Source: CBDVBL01 sp965555375 (lineage in GTDB: Bacteria > Zixibacteria > MSB-5A5 > UBA10806). From it: 32,694 bases of DNA. The position numbers and the translations under genes are program-made. A model generated the notes under the pieces. The model made no database searches and was not told the origin of the DNA. It saw only the letters and a list, made by a program, of their open reading frames with translations. The stretch is taken from assembly GCA_965555375.1 (NCBI GenBank), contig CBEWDL010000012.1, forward strand, positions 1 to 32,694, written 5' to 3'. Each line of letters starts with the position of its first letter. Within the stretch, counting starts at the first letter, position 1. Below, piece after piece: positions 14,639 to 22,414 of the stretch.

Positions 14639-16264
14639 ATGTTTCGAATCCTATTACTTATGATAGCCCTGGGGTTATTGATGGCAATCGGTGTGGCGGC
14701 TGAACCGATTCACGATGCGGCAGCATCGGGAGACCTCGAAACAGTTAGGCAGTTACTTGACCGGGACCCGGCCCTGGCCAACTTACCGGACATCACCGAG
14801 AGTTTGCCGCTCCACCTGGCAGCCTTCAACGGCCATCTGGAGATGGTTCGCCTGCTGGTCGAACGCGGCGCCGGCGTCAGCGCAGGTGACGGCGATAACA
14901 CCACTCCGCTCATTTGCGCCGCCATGCGCGGCCATCTTGAGATTGCCATGTTTCTTGTGGAGCACGGAGCCTCGGTAAACGAGCGCGATGATTACAAAAA
15001 TACTCCGATGCTGGCGGCAACGCGCATCGGAAGTGTCGATCTGGTCAGTTACCTGGCCGAACAGGGAGCCAGCGTCAACGAAAGAACCGGCCATGGCTCT
15101 ACCCTGCTTCACATCGCTATCTCGCGCGGGCACGCTGGACTGACGCGGCACCTGCTGCAACGAGGAGTCGATGTAAACGCCATCCCGGATCCGATCCGCG
15201 CACCGCTGCCTCTCCTGCTGGCAGTCGGGAGTGGCAACACTGAGATCACCCGCATCCTTCTCGAATTTGGAGCCGATGCGGGTTACGTGGATGAAAGCTA
15301 CGGCCGCGGCTTTCTCCATCTGACGGCAATAAGAGGTGATTCGGCTATGGCGGAATTATTTTTGAATCATGGCGCGGATATAGGCGCGCTGGATAACGCC
15401 GGCAAGTCGCCTCTGTACTACGCTGTCCGCTACTCCAACCCGACCGTGGCCAGATTGCTTCGGAGCAGGGGGGCCGAACTTGATGAACCGGAGTCTCAGG
15501 TAAGGACGCCGGATCTGCTGTGGCCCAAGATAGGAGAGAAAGAAGCCGTCGTCTGGTATCTCTGCCATTCCGGCTGGGCGGTCAAGACCGCCAATCATTT
15601 TCTCATTTTTGACTATTTCGATGCACCGCATAATCCGGATATACCCTGTCTCGCCAACGGAGGGGTCAACCAGGCGGAGATAAAAGACCTTAAGGTAGCG
15701 GTCTTCTCGTCTCATGAACACATCGATCACTACGCTTCTACTGTTTTCAGCTGGCAAGACGTGATCCCGGACATCACCTATATCCTAGGCCATCAACCCG
15801 CCGTCGGGACCGATTATGTATACGCCGCTCCAAGAACCGATCACACACTGGACGACATGAGGATCAGAACCATTACGGCTTCCGACGCCGGGGTAGGCTT
15901 CCTGGTTGAAGTCGATGGCCTGGTGATCTTCCACGCGGGCGATCACGCCAACGGCCAAATTGGGTTGCACCCGCCTTACACCAACGAGATTGACTACCTG
16001 GCGGACCTTAACGTACCAATCGACCTTGCTTTTCTGCCGATCACCGGCTGCGGCCTGGGGACTCCGGAATCAGTCCGCGAGGGCGTTATCTATGCGCTGG
16101 AGAAACTGACCCCCAGGGTGTTCTTCCCGCAGCACCTTATGAATGTCGAGTACCGACTTCGGGAGTTTGCCGACGATCTGAAGAAAAACCGCTTCACGGT
16201 GCAGATTGGCTGCGCGGAGAACAGCGGGGACTGCTTTCACTACCGCAGTCAGCAGCTTCAGTGA
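14639..16264 (+). CDS. Exported ankyrin-repeat protein fused to a UlaG-like metallo-beta-lactamase-fold hydrolase
   Basis: A 541-residue protein. The start at 14639 has a perfect ribosome-binding site (GGAAGGAGG, 14622-14630) and opens with a signal peptide (FRILLLMIALGLLMAIGVAAE); an in-frame ATG at 14546 would bury that peptide 31 residues in. Residues about 20-290 hold some eight ankyrin repeats (for example LPLHLAAFNGHLEMVRLLVE and TPLICAAMRGHLEIAMFLVE). Residues about 300-530 form a metallo-beta-lactamase fold with HEHIDH (359-364), a later HAGDHAN supplying the bridging Asp, and FPQH near the end supplying another His. This UlaG-like arrangement would hydrolyse an ester or phosphoester of a small molecule; the substrate is unknown. 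The ankyrin part probably binds a protein partner in the periplasm. It seems to be transcribed alone. Confidence 0.85.
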   Translation: MFRILLLMIALGLLMAIGVAAEPIHDAAASGDLETVRQLLDRDPALANLPDITESLPLHLAAFNGHLEMVRLLVERGAGVSAGDGDNTTPLICAAMRGHLEIAMFLVEHGASVNERDDYKNTPMLAATRIGSVDLVSYLAEQGASVNERTGHGSTLLHIAISRGHAGLTRHLLQRGVDVNAIPDPIRAPLPLLLAVGSGNTEITRILLEFGADAGYVDESYGRGFLHLTAIRGDSAMAELFLNHGADIGALDNAGKSPLYYAVRYSNPTVARLLRSRGAELDEPESQVRTPDLLWPKIGEKEAVVWYLCHSGWAVKTANHFLIFDYFDAPHNPDIPCLANGGVNQAEIKDLKVAVFSSHEHIDHYASTVFSWQDVIPDITYILGHQPAVGTDYVYAAPRTDHTLDDMRIRTITASDAGVGFLVEVDGLVIFHAGDHANGQIGLHPPYTNEIDYLADLNVPIDLAFLPITGCGLGTPESVREGVIYALEKLTPRVFFPQHLMNVEYRLREFADDLKKNRFTVQIGCAENSGDCFHYRSQQLQ

Positions 16265-16391
16265 ACCGGGAACTACCGGATGGTTGCCGACTCGGCTGGA
16301 GATGATGTCGGACACGTAATCACGCTCATAACTCCCGCCAAAGGCAGGACGCTTCAAATCCGCCCCCGCCAGCAAAGTCCCTGCCGTATGC

Positions 16392-16631
16392 ATCAATCAG
16401 ATCGACGCCGACTATTTTGTAGGCAGAGAATTTTATCCGCTGCTGACCTACCAGCTTAATCCCTTCACCCTGTTTTACGTCGGCACTACTTATGATCTGA
16501 GGACGTATGACAGCCTCAATTCGGAGGGGACCAGCTACGTAGAGGATCCTGAAGTTGATCGCTCTTACTCACACACCAAGCTGCAGGCGCGGCAGTTCTT
16601 TGTGAAATTGCAGTACCTGTTCCATCGGTAG
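16392..16631 (+). pseudogene. C-terminal remnant of a DUF5916-like outer-membrane protein
   Basis: A frame of 79 codons ending in TAG reads INQIDADYFVGREFYPLLTY, then LNPFTLFYVGTTYDLRTY and finally ARQFFVKLQYLFHR. The order 'NPFTLFYVG ... RQFFVKLQYLF' is how large carbohydrate-binding/DUF5916 beta-barrel proteins end. The frame is open back only to a TAA near 16335, and there is no start codon or ribosome-binding site of use. The other several hundred codons are absent, since the ankyrin gene occupies the DNA upstream. Family assignment rests on the terminal motif alone. Confidence 0.55.
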
Positions 16632-16808
16632 GAAGATGGGGGGTGTGAACTCCCCACCTACTGGGACATGAATCTCAGTTTGTGAGGAACCGGTTCGATG
16701 ATGCCAGCTTCCTCTATTTTCACTGATTTGCCCCCCCATAAATCGGACCAGTCCTGGAATAGACCTATAGCCTGTGTGTACTGCTCCAGAAGCTATAAAA
16801 GCTCAAAC

Positions 16809-16868
16809 AAACTTGACTTTTGGTGTGGCAGGGCTAACTTAAATATGGCATAACTAATTGGGGCAGGA
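16809..16868 (+). repeat. Dispersed ~60-bp repeat, copy 4 (direct), with promoter-like boxes
   Basis: Begins AAACTTGACTTT (16809-16820) and continues GGGCTAACTTAAATATGG to TTGGGGCAG (to 16867). It parallels the copy at 3368-3430 and likewise ends just before a gene: the ribosome-binding site AAAGGAG of the prolyl oligopeptidase is at 16896-16902. TTGACT and TAACTT again stand 16-17 bp apart. Confidence 0.6.
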
Positions 16869-16911
16869 CACAGATCGATTTTTGAAATCTTAGGGAAAGG
16901 AGAAAATCGTC

Positions 16912-19089
16912 ATGCACACAAACGAAGCCAGAGCAAATACCAGTATAAAATCAGCTTTAATACTCGCTTCATGTCTTTCAATCTGTCTTTCGGGATATTT
17001 ATATGCTGCCGATCTACCACAGGAGCTCCTGGCCGAAAGGCAGGAGGTCGCCGATTATTATCACGGTGTTAAAGTCACGGAGGATTACCGATGGCTTGAG
17101 GATTTCAGCAATCCGGCTGTCAAAAAATGGAGCGATGCCCAGAACGACTACACGCGCAATTTTCTTGAAAATATCCCCGAAAGGGAATCCATAAGGAAGC
17201 GAGTGGATGAATTGATGGGAGGGATGTCATCGGATTATTATAATTTAACATACAAAAACCATATTCTCTTCGGCATTAAATCCCAGCCTCCAATAGAACA
17301 ACCGCTATTAATCACTCTTGATTCGGCTGATGACCCGAAAACCGAAAAGGTAATTGTCGATGTGAACGAAATGGATCCCGAGGGGACGACGTCGATTGAT
17401 TTTTATGTTCCATCCCATGATGGGAAATTGGTCGCCGTATCTCTTTCTGAAAAAGGCAGCGAGATCGGCACGGTTTACATCTTCGAAGTCGCCACGGGAA
17501 ACAGGCTGAGCGATATAATACCCCGGGTGAATGGTCCCACGGCCGGGGGTGACGTGGCATGGAATATCGATGGTAGCGGATTTTACTATACCCGTTATCC
17601 TCGCGAAGGCGAACGTCCAGAAGAAGATATGAGCTTCTTTCAACAGGTTTATTATCATAAGCTGGGAACGCCTACTGAAGAAGATGAGTATTCTATCGGA
17701 GAAAAATTCCCTCGCATAGCCGAGATAGAATTAGAATCATCAGAAGACGGGCAATATTTTCTGGCCACTGTCGCAAATGGTGATGGCGGTGAGTATGCCC
17801 ATTACTTTCTGGACCAAACCGGCAAATGGACGCAGATAACTCATTTTGAAGATATGATTCCGACTGCGACTTTCGGCCCTGATAATTCCATTTACATGCT
17901 CTCACGAAACAAAGTGCCTCGAGGGAAAATCATTTATCTTGAACCGGGAGAAACCGATCTTTCAAAATCTAAAACGTTAATAGAGGAATGTGACCTGGTT
18001 ATCGAATACTTCCTGGCAACCCAAAATTTCATCTATCTGGTTTATCTTGATGGCGGCCCGACAAAGCTTCAAGTCGTAAGCCTCGATGGAGCGCAACGAA
18101 AAGGAATCCCTTTTGAACCCATTGCATCTATTAGAGGATTACTCTTGCTGGGAACAGATGAAATACTTTTCAGGGCTTCCAGTTACATCCATCCTCCCGC
18201 CTGGTATCGGTTTAACCCATCAACCTGGGAAACGAGCGAGACATCTCTGTTCGTGACTTCTCCGGCAGATTTCAAAGATACTGAAGTCATAAGAGAGTTT
18301 GCCACTTCCAAAGATGGCACCAAAGTCCCGCTGAACATAATCCATAGAAAGGGCGTCAACCTCGATGGACAAAACCCTACAATTCTTTACGGATATGGAG
18401 GTTATGGCATCAGCCTATCACCGGATTTTGATGCCGGCCGACGACTATGGCTTGATCACGGCGGAGTCTATGTAATCGCAAATCTTCGCGGTGGTGGTGA
18501 GTATGGAGAAGAGTGGCACAAAGCGGGAAATTTAACTAATAAGCAAAATGTATTTGATGATTTCATCGCCTGTGCAAGATATTTAATCGAGAACAATTAT
18601 ACAAATCCTTCAAAGCTGGTCATAAAGGGCGGGAGCAACGGCGGGTTACTAATGGGCGCAGCTTTCACTCAACATCCGGAACTGTTCCGCGCCGTGGTTT
18701 CCTCTGTGGGGATTTATGATATGCTTCGAGTTGAACTTGATCCAAACGGCATGTTTAATACAACCGAGTTTGGAACGGTCAAAAATCCGGAGCATTTCAA
18801 GGCTCTTTATACCTATTCCCCGTATCATAATGCAGGAGACGGAACAGCGTACCCGTCGATTCTTTTTCTTACCGGCGAGCATGATGGCCGCGTTAATCCA
18901 GCACAATCGCGCAAAATGACCGCACGAATGCAAGCTGCGACAAGTTCGGATAATCCGATACTCTTGAGAACAAGTTCCAGCACCGGACATGGCAGAGGTA
19001 CCGCTTTAAGCGAAAAAATTGAAAGAGAATCGGATATATACGCATTTATTTTCGATCAGCTCGATATGAATTTCAAATACGTTAAATAG
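16912..19089 (+). CDS. Prolyl oligopeptidase (family S9A), exported
   Basis: A 725-residue serine peptidase that cleaves short peptides after proline. The N-terminus has a hydrophobic signal segment (about residues 14-32, ending LYAAD), so the protein is probably periplasmic. Residues about 37-100 match the S9A start (YYHGVKVTEDYRWLED), residues about 100-430 form the beta-propeller gate, and the alpha/beta-hydrolase domain follows. The triad is complete: Ser575 in KGGSNGGLL, Asp658 in GEHDGRV, His693 in STGHGRGT. The family's GYGGYG and NLRGGGEYGEEWHKAG motifs are also present. Length is normal (about 700-730). The stop is TAG, which shows that this codon terminates translation here. The gene stands alone between inverted copies of the dispersed repeat (16809-16868 and 19113-19175). 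Confidence 0.96.
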   Translation: MHTNEARANTSIKSALILASCLSICLSGYLYAADLPQELLAERQEVADYYHGVKVTEDYRWLEDFSNPAVKKWSDAQNDYTRNFLENIPERESIRKRVDELMGGMSSDYYNLTYKNHILFGIKSQPPIEQPLLITLDSADDPKTEKVIVDVNEMDPEGTTSIDFYVPSHDGKLVAVSLSEKGSEIGTVYIFEVATGNRLSDIIPRVNGPTAGGDVAWNIDGSGFYYTRYPREGERPEEDMSFFQQVYYHKLGTPTEEDEYSIGEKFPRIAEIELESSEDGQYFLATVANGDGGEYAHYFLDQTGKWTQITHFEDMIPTATFGPDNSIYMLSRNKVPRGKIIYLEPGETDLSKSKTLIEECDLVIEYFLATQNFIYLVYLDGGPTKLQVVSLDGAQRKGIPFEPIASIRGLLLLGTDEILFRASSYIHPPAWYRFNPSTWETSETSLFVTSPADFKDTEVIREFATSKDGTKVPLNIIHRKGVNLDGQNPTILYGYGGYGISLSPDFDAGRRLWLDHGGVYVIANLRGGGEYGEEWHKAGNLTNKQNVFDDFIACARYLIENNYTNPSKLVIKGGSNGGLLMGAAFTQHPELFRAVVSSVGIYDMLRVELDPNGMFNTTEFGTVKNPEHFKALYTYSPYHNAGDGTAYPSILFLTGEHDGRVNPAQSRKMTARMQAATSSDNPILLRTSSSTGHGRGTALSEKIERESDIYAFIFDQLDMNFKYVK

Positions 19090-19112
19090 CACATCAATCT
19101 GCTTTTTAAAGG

Positions 19113-19175
19113 TAACCTGTCCCGCCTCTTCAGATCAGCCCATAATTCGAGTTAGTATGTCGCTGGATCGGGAAA
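19113..19175 (-). repeat. Dispersed ~60-bp repeat, copy 5 (inverted)
   Basis: TAACCTGTCCC (19113-19123), TTCGAGTTAGT (19146-19156) and GGATCGGGAAA (19165-19175) match the copy at 6812-6870 in order; the first two 11-mers are identical. It begins 24 bp after the prolyl oligopeptidase stop. Confidence 0.65.
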
Positions 19176-19210
19176 GGAGGTCGGGAGGAGTCGGAAGCGA
19201 TCTGGTGTAG

Positions 19211-19258
19211 AGAACACTATAGATATACCACTCGTTGTTGTCGTACGGTTGACGCGGG
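19211..19258 (+). repeat. Second dispersed repeat, copy 1
   Basis: Contains AGATATACCACTCGTTGTTG (19221-19240), which recurs exactly at 29965-29984. In this copy 10-11 extra bases between two GTTG motifs separate it from GACGCGGG; in the other copy the two parts are joined, as expected of a deletion between short direct repeats. Confidence 0.7.
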
Positions 19259-19401
19259 AACGCGGTTTTGCTATCTCCACCGAAAATAAAGCTGAAATGT
19301 TGGGGATACGATGAATTGTCGTGGGTGATATATGCGGGGTGGTGTTAAGAGGGATAGTTTCTAAATGAACTGGGCTTACTATCTGATACTAATTAATAAT
19401 A

Positions 19402-19429
19402 TAAAAATATCTATCCTTTATTGATATTT
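19402..19429 (-). terminator. Possible AT-rich terminator of the propeller-like gene
   Basis: AAATATC (19405-19411) and GATATTT (19423-19429) can pair around an 11-base loop; on the minus strand the hairpin is followed by TTATATTATT. The stem is all but GC-free, so this is weak. Confidence 0.3.
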
Positions 19430-19436
19430 CAACCTC

Positions 19437-20666
19437 CTATTTAATTTGATATCCTTTAATTTGTTGAGATCTCGGATCATATCCGATTAGCCTTTCCGTC
19501 GGGCTGCCTTCGTTTAATAAAAACCAGAAGCCGCTTACAACGGCGGAACTCCAGGATTGATTCTCTTTATATAAAATACAGGTTGCGAACTCGATATCCT
19601 GATCAGCAGTTCTGGAAAAGATTCGTATAAAAATATAATCGTTAAATACCATAGCCGTAAAATTGGTATTCCCCGAGTATTTAACATTATCTCCCAACTG
19701 AATTTCATGCTCCTCTAAAAGGATACCTTCATTATTGAAAATCTTCGCGAATAGCGAATGTGACATTCCTTGCTTAAAATCAACTACTGCAACATCACCG
19801 CTACTTTTTGAAACCCCTGTATATTTTAACAGCTTGTCGCGTACACTATAATCCTCGCCAGCCCACAAAAAATCACCCTGGAAATCGAAACAGTAGTAAC
19901 CGAAACTGCTATGTAATGCTATTAGATTACCGGGTATTGAGAATTGAATATGAGATGATTCATCTAAAATGCCTTTTAGCTTACCAGGAATGTCTCTTTC
20001 CCAAATTATCTCTTGAGTATTAATGTTCCAAAAAGATAAAGTATTGCTATTAACAGCCAATAAAGTTGAGTCGGAAGCAGCAGTAGCTTCACATTGTCTT
20101 CCCCCGGTAGGTATCGAGAACAGATAATCCCCATTTTCATTATAAATAGTTAAAGTGGTTCCCTCACTCGAGCGATAATAGAATTTCCCTTGCGGGGAAC
20201 AATAGGCATAGTATCCACAATTTAATGGCTTTACAAAATTACCATCCATGTCGTATATGCCAATCTTGTCGTTGCCGCCAACCCTTTGTTCGAAAACATA
20301 GTAATCTGTTTCGCCTCCTATGAAACCCGCTACGCGAGGTTGTTCACCTTCAGCGAGTATATTTAAGAGCTTACCTTGCGAATTAAATATTACGACTCCA
20401 CGGGGATCATAAATATCCCTTCGGCCTTCTTCCGTATTGATTTTTCTTGGTTGTGAATAGGTTATCGACAAATACTTATCGCTATATTTTGAAGAGTAGA
20501 ACTTGCCCGGGCAATCGTATGAAAATGTTTCGGTGACATCCCGGGAAACCAACTTCGTTTGGAAGAACTCGTCAATAGAGATCACCTGCGAATACGCAGG
20601 AGGCGTTAATAAAATGATAACCGCGGTGATAGACAATATGCTCTTAAGATCGTTCAAATAACACAT
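19437..20666 (-). CDS. Exported protein of unknown function, propeller-like repeats
   Basis: A 409-residue protein I cannot assign to a family. The N-terminus is a signal peptide (ILSITAVIILLTPPAYSQ). The body repeats beta-strand units of the kind FNSQGKLLNIL, IYDMDGNFVKPL, IYNENGDYLFSI, FDFQGDFLWAG and FNNEGILLEEH, spaced some 40-60 residues apart; this pattern is typical of a 6- to 8-bladed beta-propeller. Several cysteines are scattered. The start at 20666 has a good ribosome-binding site, GGAGG, about 6 bases upstream on the minus strand, and lies inside the last codons of the truncated glgX (23-bp overlap). It seems unrelated to glycogen metabolism and was probably placed here by the rearrangement that removed the end of glgX. 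Confidence 0.65.
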   Translation of the reverse strand: MCYLNDLKSILSITAVIILLTPPAYSQVISIDEFFQTKLVSRDVTETFSYDCPGKFYSSKYSDKYLSITYSQPRKINTEEGRRDIYDPRGVVIFNSQGKLLNILAEGEQPRVAGFIGGETDYYVFEQRVGGNDKIGIYDMDGNFVKPLNCGYYAYCSPQGKFYYRSSEGTTLTIYNENGDYLFSIPTGGRQCEATAASDSTLLAVNSNTLSFWNINTQEIIWERDIPGKLKGILDESSHIQFSIPGNLIALHSSFGYYCFDFQGDFLWAGEDYSVRDKLLKYTGVSKSSGDVAVVDFKQGMSHSLFAKIFNNEGILLEEHEIQLGDNVKYSGNTNFTAMVFNDYIFIRIFSRTADQDIEFATCILYKENQSWSSAVVSGFWFLLNEGSPTERLIGYDPRSQQIKGYQIK

Positions 20667-22371
20667 TTAGACCTCCGTTTGATATTTTCCCAGTGTATAG
20701 TGTCAGAATCCTTGGCACGCCACGTGACAGCAGGAGAATGGTGGCGAAATTCCGTACCTGGCGACGGCGGAGTTCCTCGATTTTGATTGCCGAGTGGGCG
20801 GAGATAAGGCCAGGCCGATCGACCGGCCCTTCATGACCACAGTTCCAGCTACAGTTGAAATTGCAGCCATCACGGCTGTCTTCGCCATTGGCCTCGTTGT
20901 GCTTCTCGTTATATGAGACCAGGTCGCGCAGCGTGAAGCCATCGTGGCAGGTGACGAAATTGATATGATGATGGTATGTCTGCCCCCAGCTGGTGTACGT
21001 GTCCGGACTGCCCATCAGGCGGTTGGCTAGAGCAGGTACCATGCCCGGATCACCCTTAACGAAACATCGGACATCATCGCGGAAGCGCGCATTCCATTCG
21101 GCCCATCGGCCCCAGGATGGGAAAGTGCCGACCTGATAGACGCCGGCTGCATCCCAGGCCTCAGCGATCAGCTTGGTGTTGCGCAGCACGGGATCAGCCG
21201 CTATCCGTTCCAACAGCGGCGGATTGGCCAAGACCGAACCATCACGTCCTCGTCCTAATACCGAGGCCAGGTCAAAACGGAAGCCATCGACATGCATTTC
21301 CATCACCCAGTACCGCAAGCACTCCAGTATCATGTCGCGCACTACCGGGTGATTGCAGTTGAGCGTGTTGCCGCAACCGGTGTAGTTATGGTATTCGCCC
21401 GAGCTCGGATCAATTAGATAATAGACACTGTTGTCGAGGCCGCGGAACGACATGGTCGGGCCCTTCTGGTTACCTTCGGCCGTGTGGTTGAAGACAACAT
21501 CGAGGATGACTTCGATTCCTGCTTTGTGGAAAGCTTTGACGAGCCGCTTGAATTCCGTCACCTGAGCGCCTGGTCCCGCGCTGGAGGCATACGAAGCCTT
21601 TAGAGCGAAGAAACCAGCCGAATGATATCCCCAATAGTTCACCAGCGGTTCTCCTGTCCGGGGATTGATGCGGTCGTTGTCGGTTTCCGAAAATTCGTTA
21701 ATGGGGAGCAATTCTACGGCGGTGATACCCAGTTCCTTCAGATACGGGATCTTTTCGATAAGGCCATCATATGTTCCGAGATTGCGAACCCCGGAATTCT
21801 CGTTGCGCGTAAAACCGCGAACGTGTAGCTCATAGATAATTGTCTGCGACGACGGGATATTCAGGGGTTGGTCAAATTCCCAGTCAAAACGGTCTTCGAC
21901 AATTAATGACCGCCATGTGCGTTCCTGCCCGTTCCGGTCCGCGTCGATACCGCCCCATCTTTCACGTCCTGAAAGTGCTTTGGCGTAGGGATCGATCAGC
22001 ACCTTCGACCAGTCGAAACGATGAATGTGCTTTTCCACGTTGTTGTCCCGATCCACGCGGTAACCATATTCGATACTTGTAGGAATACCGCGAACCAAAA
22101 CGTGCCAAATGTCACCGGTCCGATTGAAACGAGGATCGAGAGGAAACTCCGCGATCGGGTAGTCTGCGCCGGGTTCATACAACACCAGCCTGATCAAGGA
22201 TGCGTTAGAAGAAAAAACAGCAAAGTTAATTCCGTCGCGAAGGAGCGTTGCTCCCAGCGGAAGCGGCATCCCTCGGGAAATCTCGAAATCATCGCTGACG
22301 ATATCGAGAAGGCTGTGGCTGATTTCGGGTGCTTCCCCTTCGGTGTCTAATGCATTGCAGCTGGCTTTCAT
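20644..22371 (-). CDS. glgX: Glycogen debranching enzyme GlgX, C-terminally truncated
   Basis: GlgX (GH13_11) removes alpha-1,6 branches from phosphorylase-limited glycogen. Residues about 34-140 are the CBM48 domain (GMPLPLGATLL ... GINFAVFSSNA). The GH13 barrel carries VVFNH (292-296), nucleophile Asp367 in DGFRFDLAS, acid/base Glu404 in LIAEAWD and Asp477 in TCHDGFTL. The protein follows the family up to RRRQVRNFATILLLSRGVP (to 553), where the last barrel strand should continue as MLLAGDE. Instead it runs into about 20 unrelated residues and stops at 575, where family members have roughly 650-720. The last strand and the C-terminal beta-sandwich are missing, so the enzyme may be unstable or inactive despite an intact triad. 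It follows pgi by 43 bp on the same strand. The breakpoint is near 20700, where the leader of the propeller-like gene begins. Confidence 0.9.
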   Translation of the reverse strand: MKASCNALDTEGEAPEISHSLLDIVSDDFEISRGMPLPLGATLLRDGINFAVFSSNASLIRLVLYEPGADYPIAEFPLDPRFNRTGDIWHVLVRGIPTSIEYGYRVDRDNNVEKHIHRFDWSKVLIDPYAKALSGRERWGGIDADRNGQERTWRSLIVEDRFDWEFDQPLNIPSSQTIIYELHVRGFTRNENSGVRNLGTYDGLIEKIPYLKELGITAVELLPINEFSETDNDRINPRTGEPLVNYWGYHSAGFFALKASYASSAGPGAQVTEFKRLVKAFHKAGIEVILDVVFNHTAEGNQKGPTMSFRGLDNSVYYLIDPSSGEYHNYTGCGNTLNCNHPVVRDMILECLRYWVMEMHVDGFRFDLASVLGRGRDGSVLANPPLLERIAADPVLRNTKLIAEAWDAAGVYQVGTFPSWGRWAEWNARFRDDVRCFVKGDPGMVPALANRLMGSPDTYTSWGQTYHHHINFVTCHDGFTLRDLVSYNEKHNEANGEDSRDGCNFNCSWNCGHEGPVDRPGLISAHSAIKIEELRRRQVRNFATILLLSRGVPRILTLYTGKISNGGLNVLFERS

Positions 22372-22414
22372 AGTTATCGCAACCCTGTTTGTGTTTACAA
22401 TTAACCTCTTGCCA

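Larger units (their letters stand above)
16265..16911. other. Intergenic region with a gene remnant and a dispersed repeat
   Basis: Holds the 3' remnant of an outer-membrane protein gene (16392-16631) and, at its right end, a dispersed repeat (16809-16868) that abuts the prolyl oligopeptidase gene. Nothing recognisable at 16632-16808. Confidence 0.6.
19090..19436. other. Convergent intergenic region
   Basis: Lies between the ends of the prolyl oligopeptidase (plus) and the propeller-like gene (minus). It contains the inverted dispersed repeat (19113-19175), a second repeat type (19211-19258) and an AT-rich hairpin near the minus-strand gene end. No gene seen. Confidence 0.6.
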
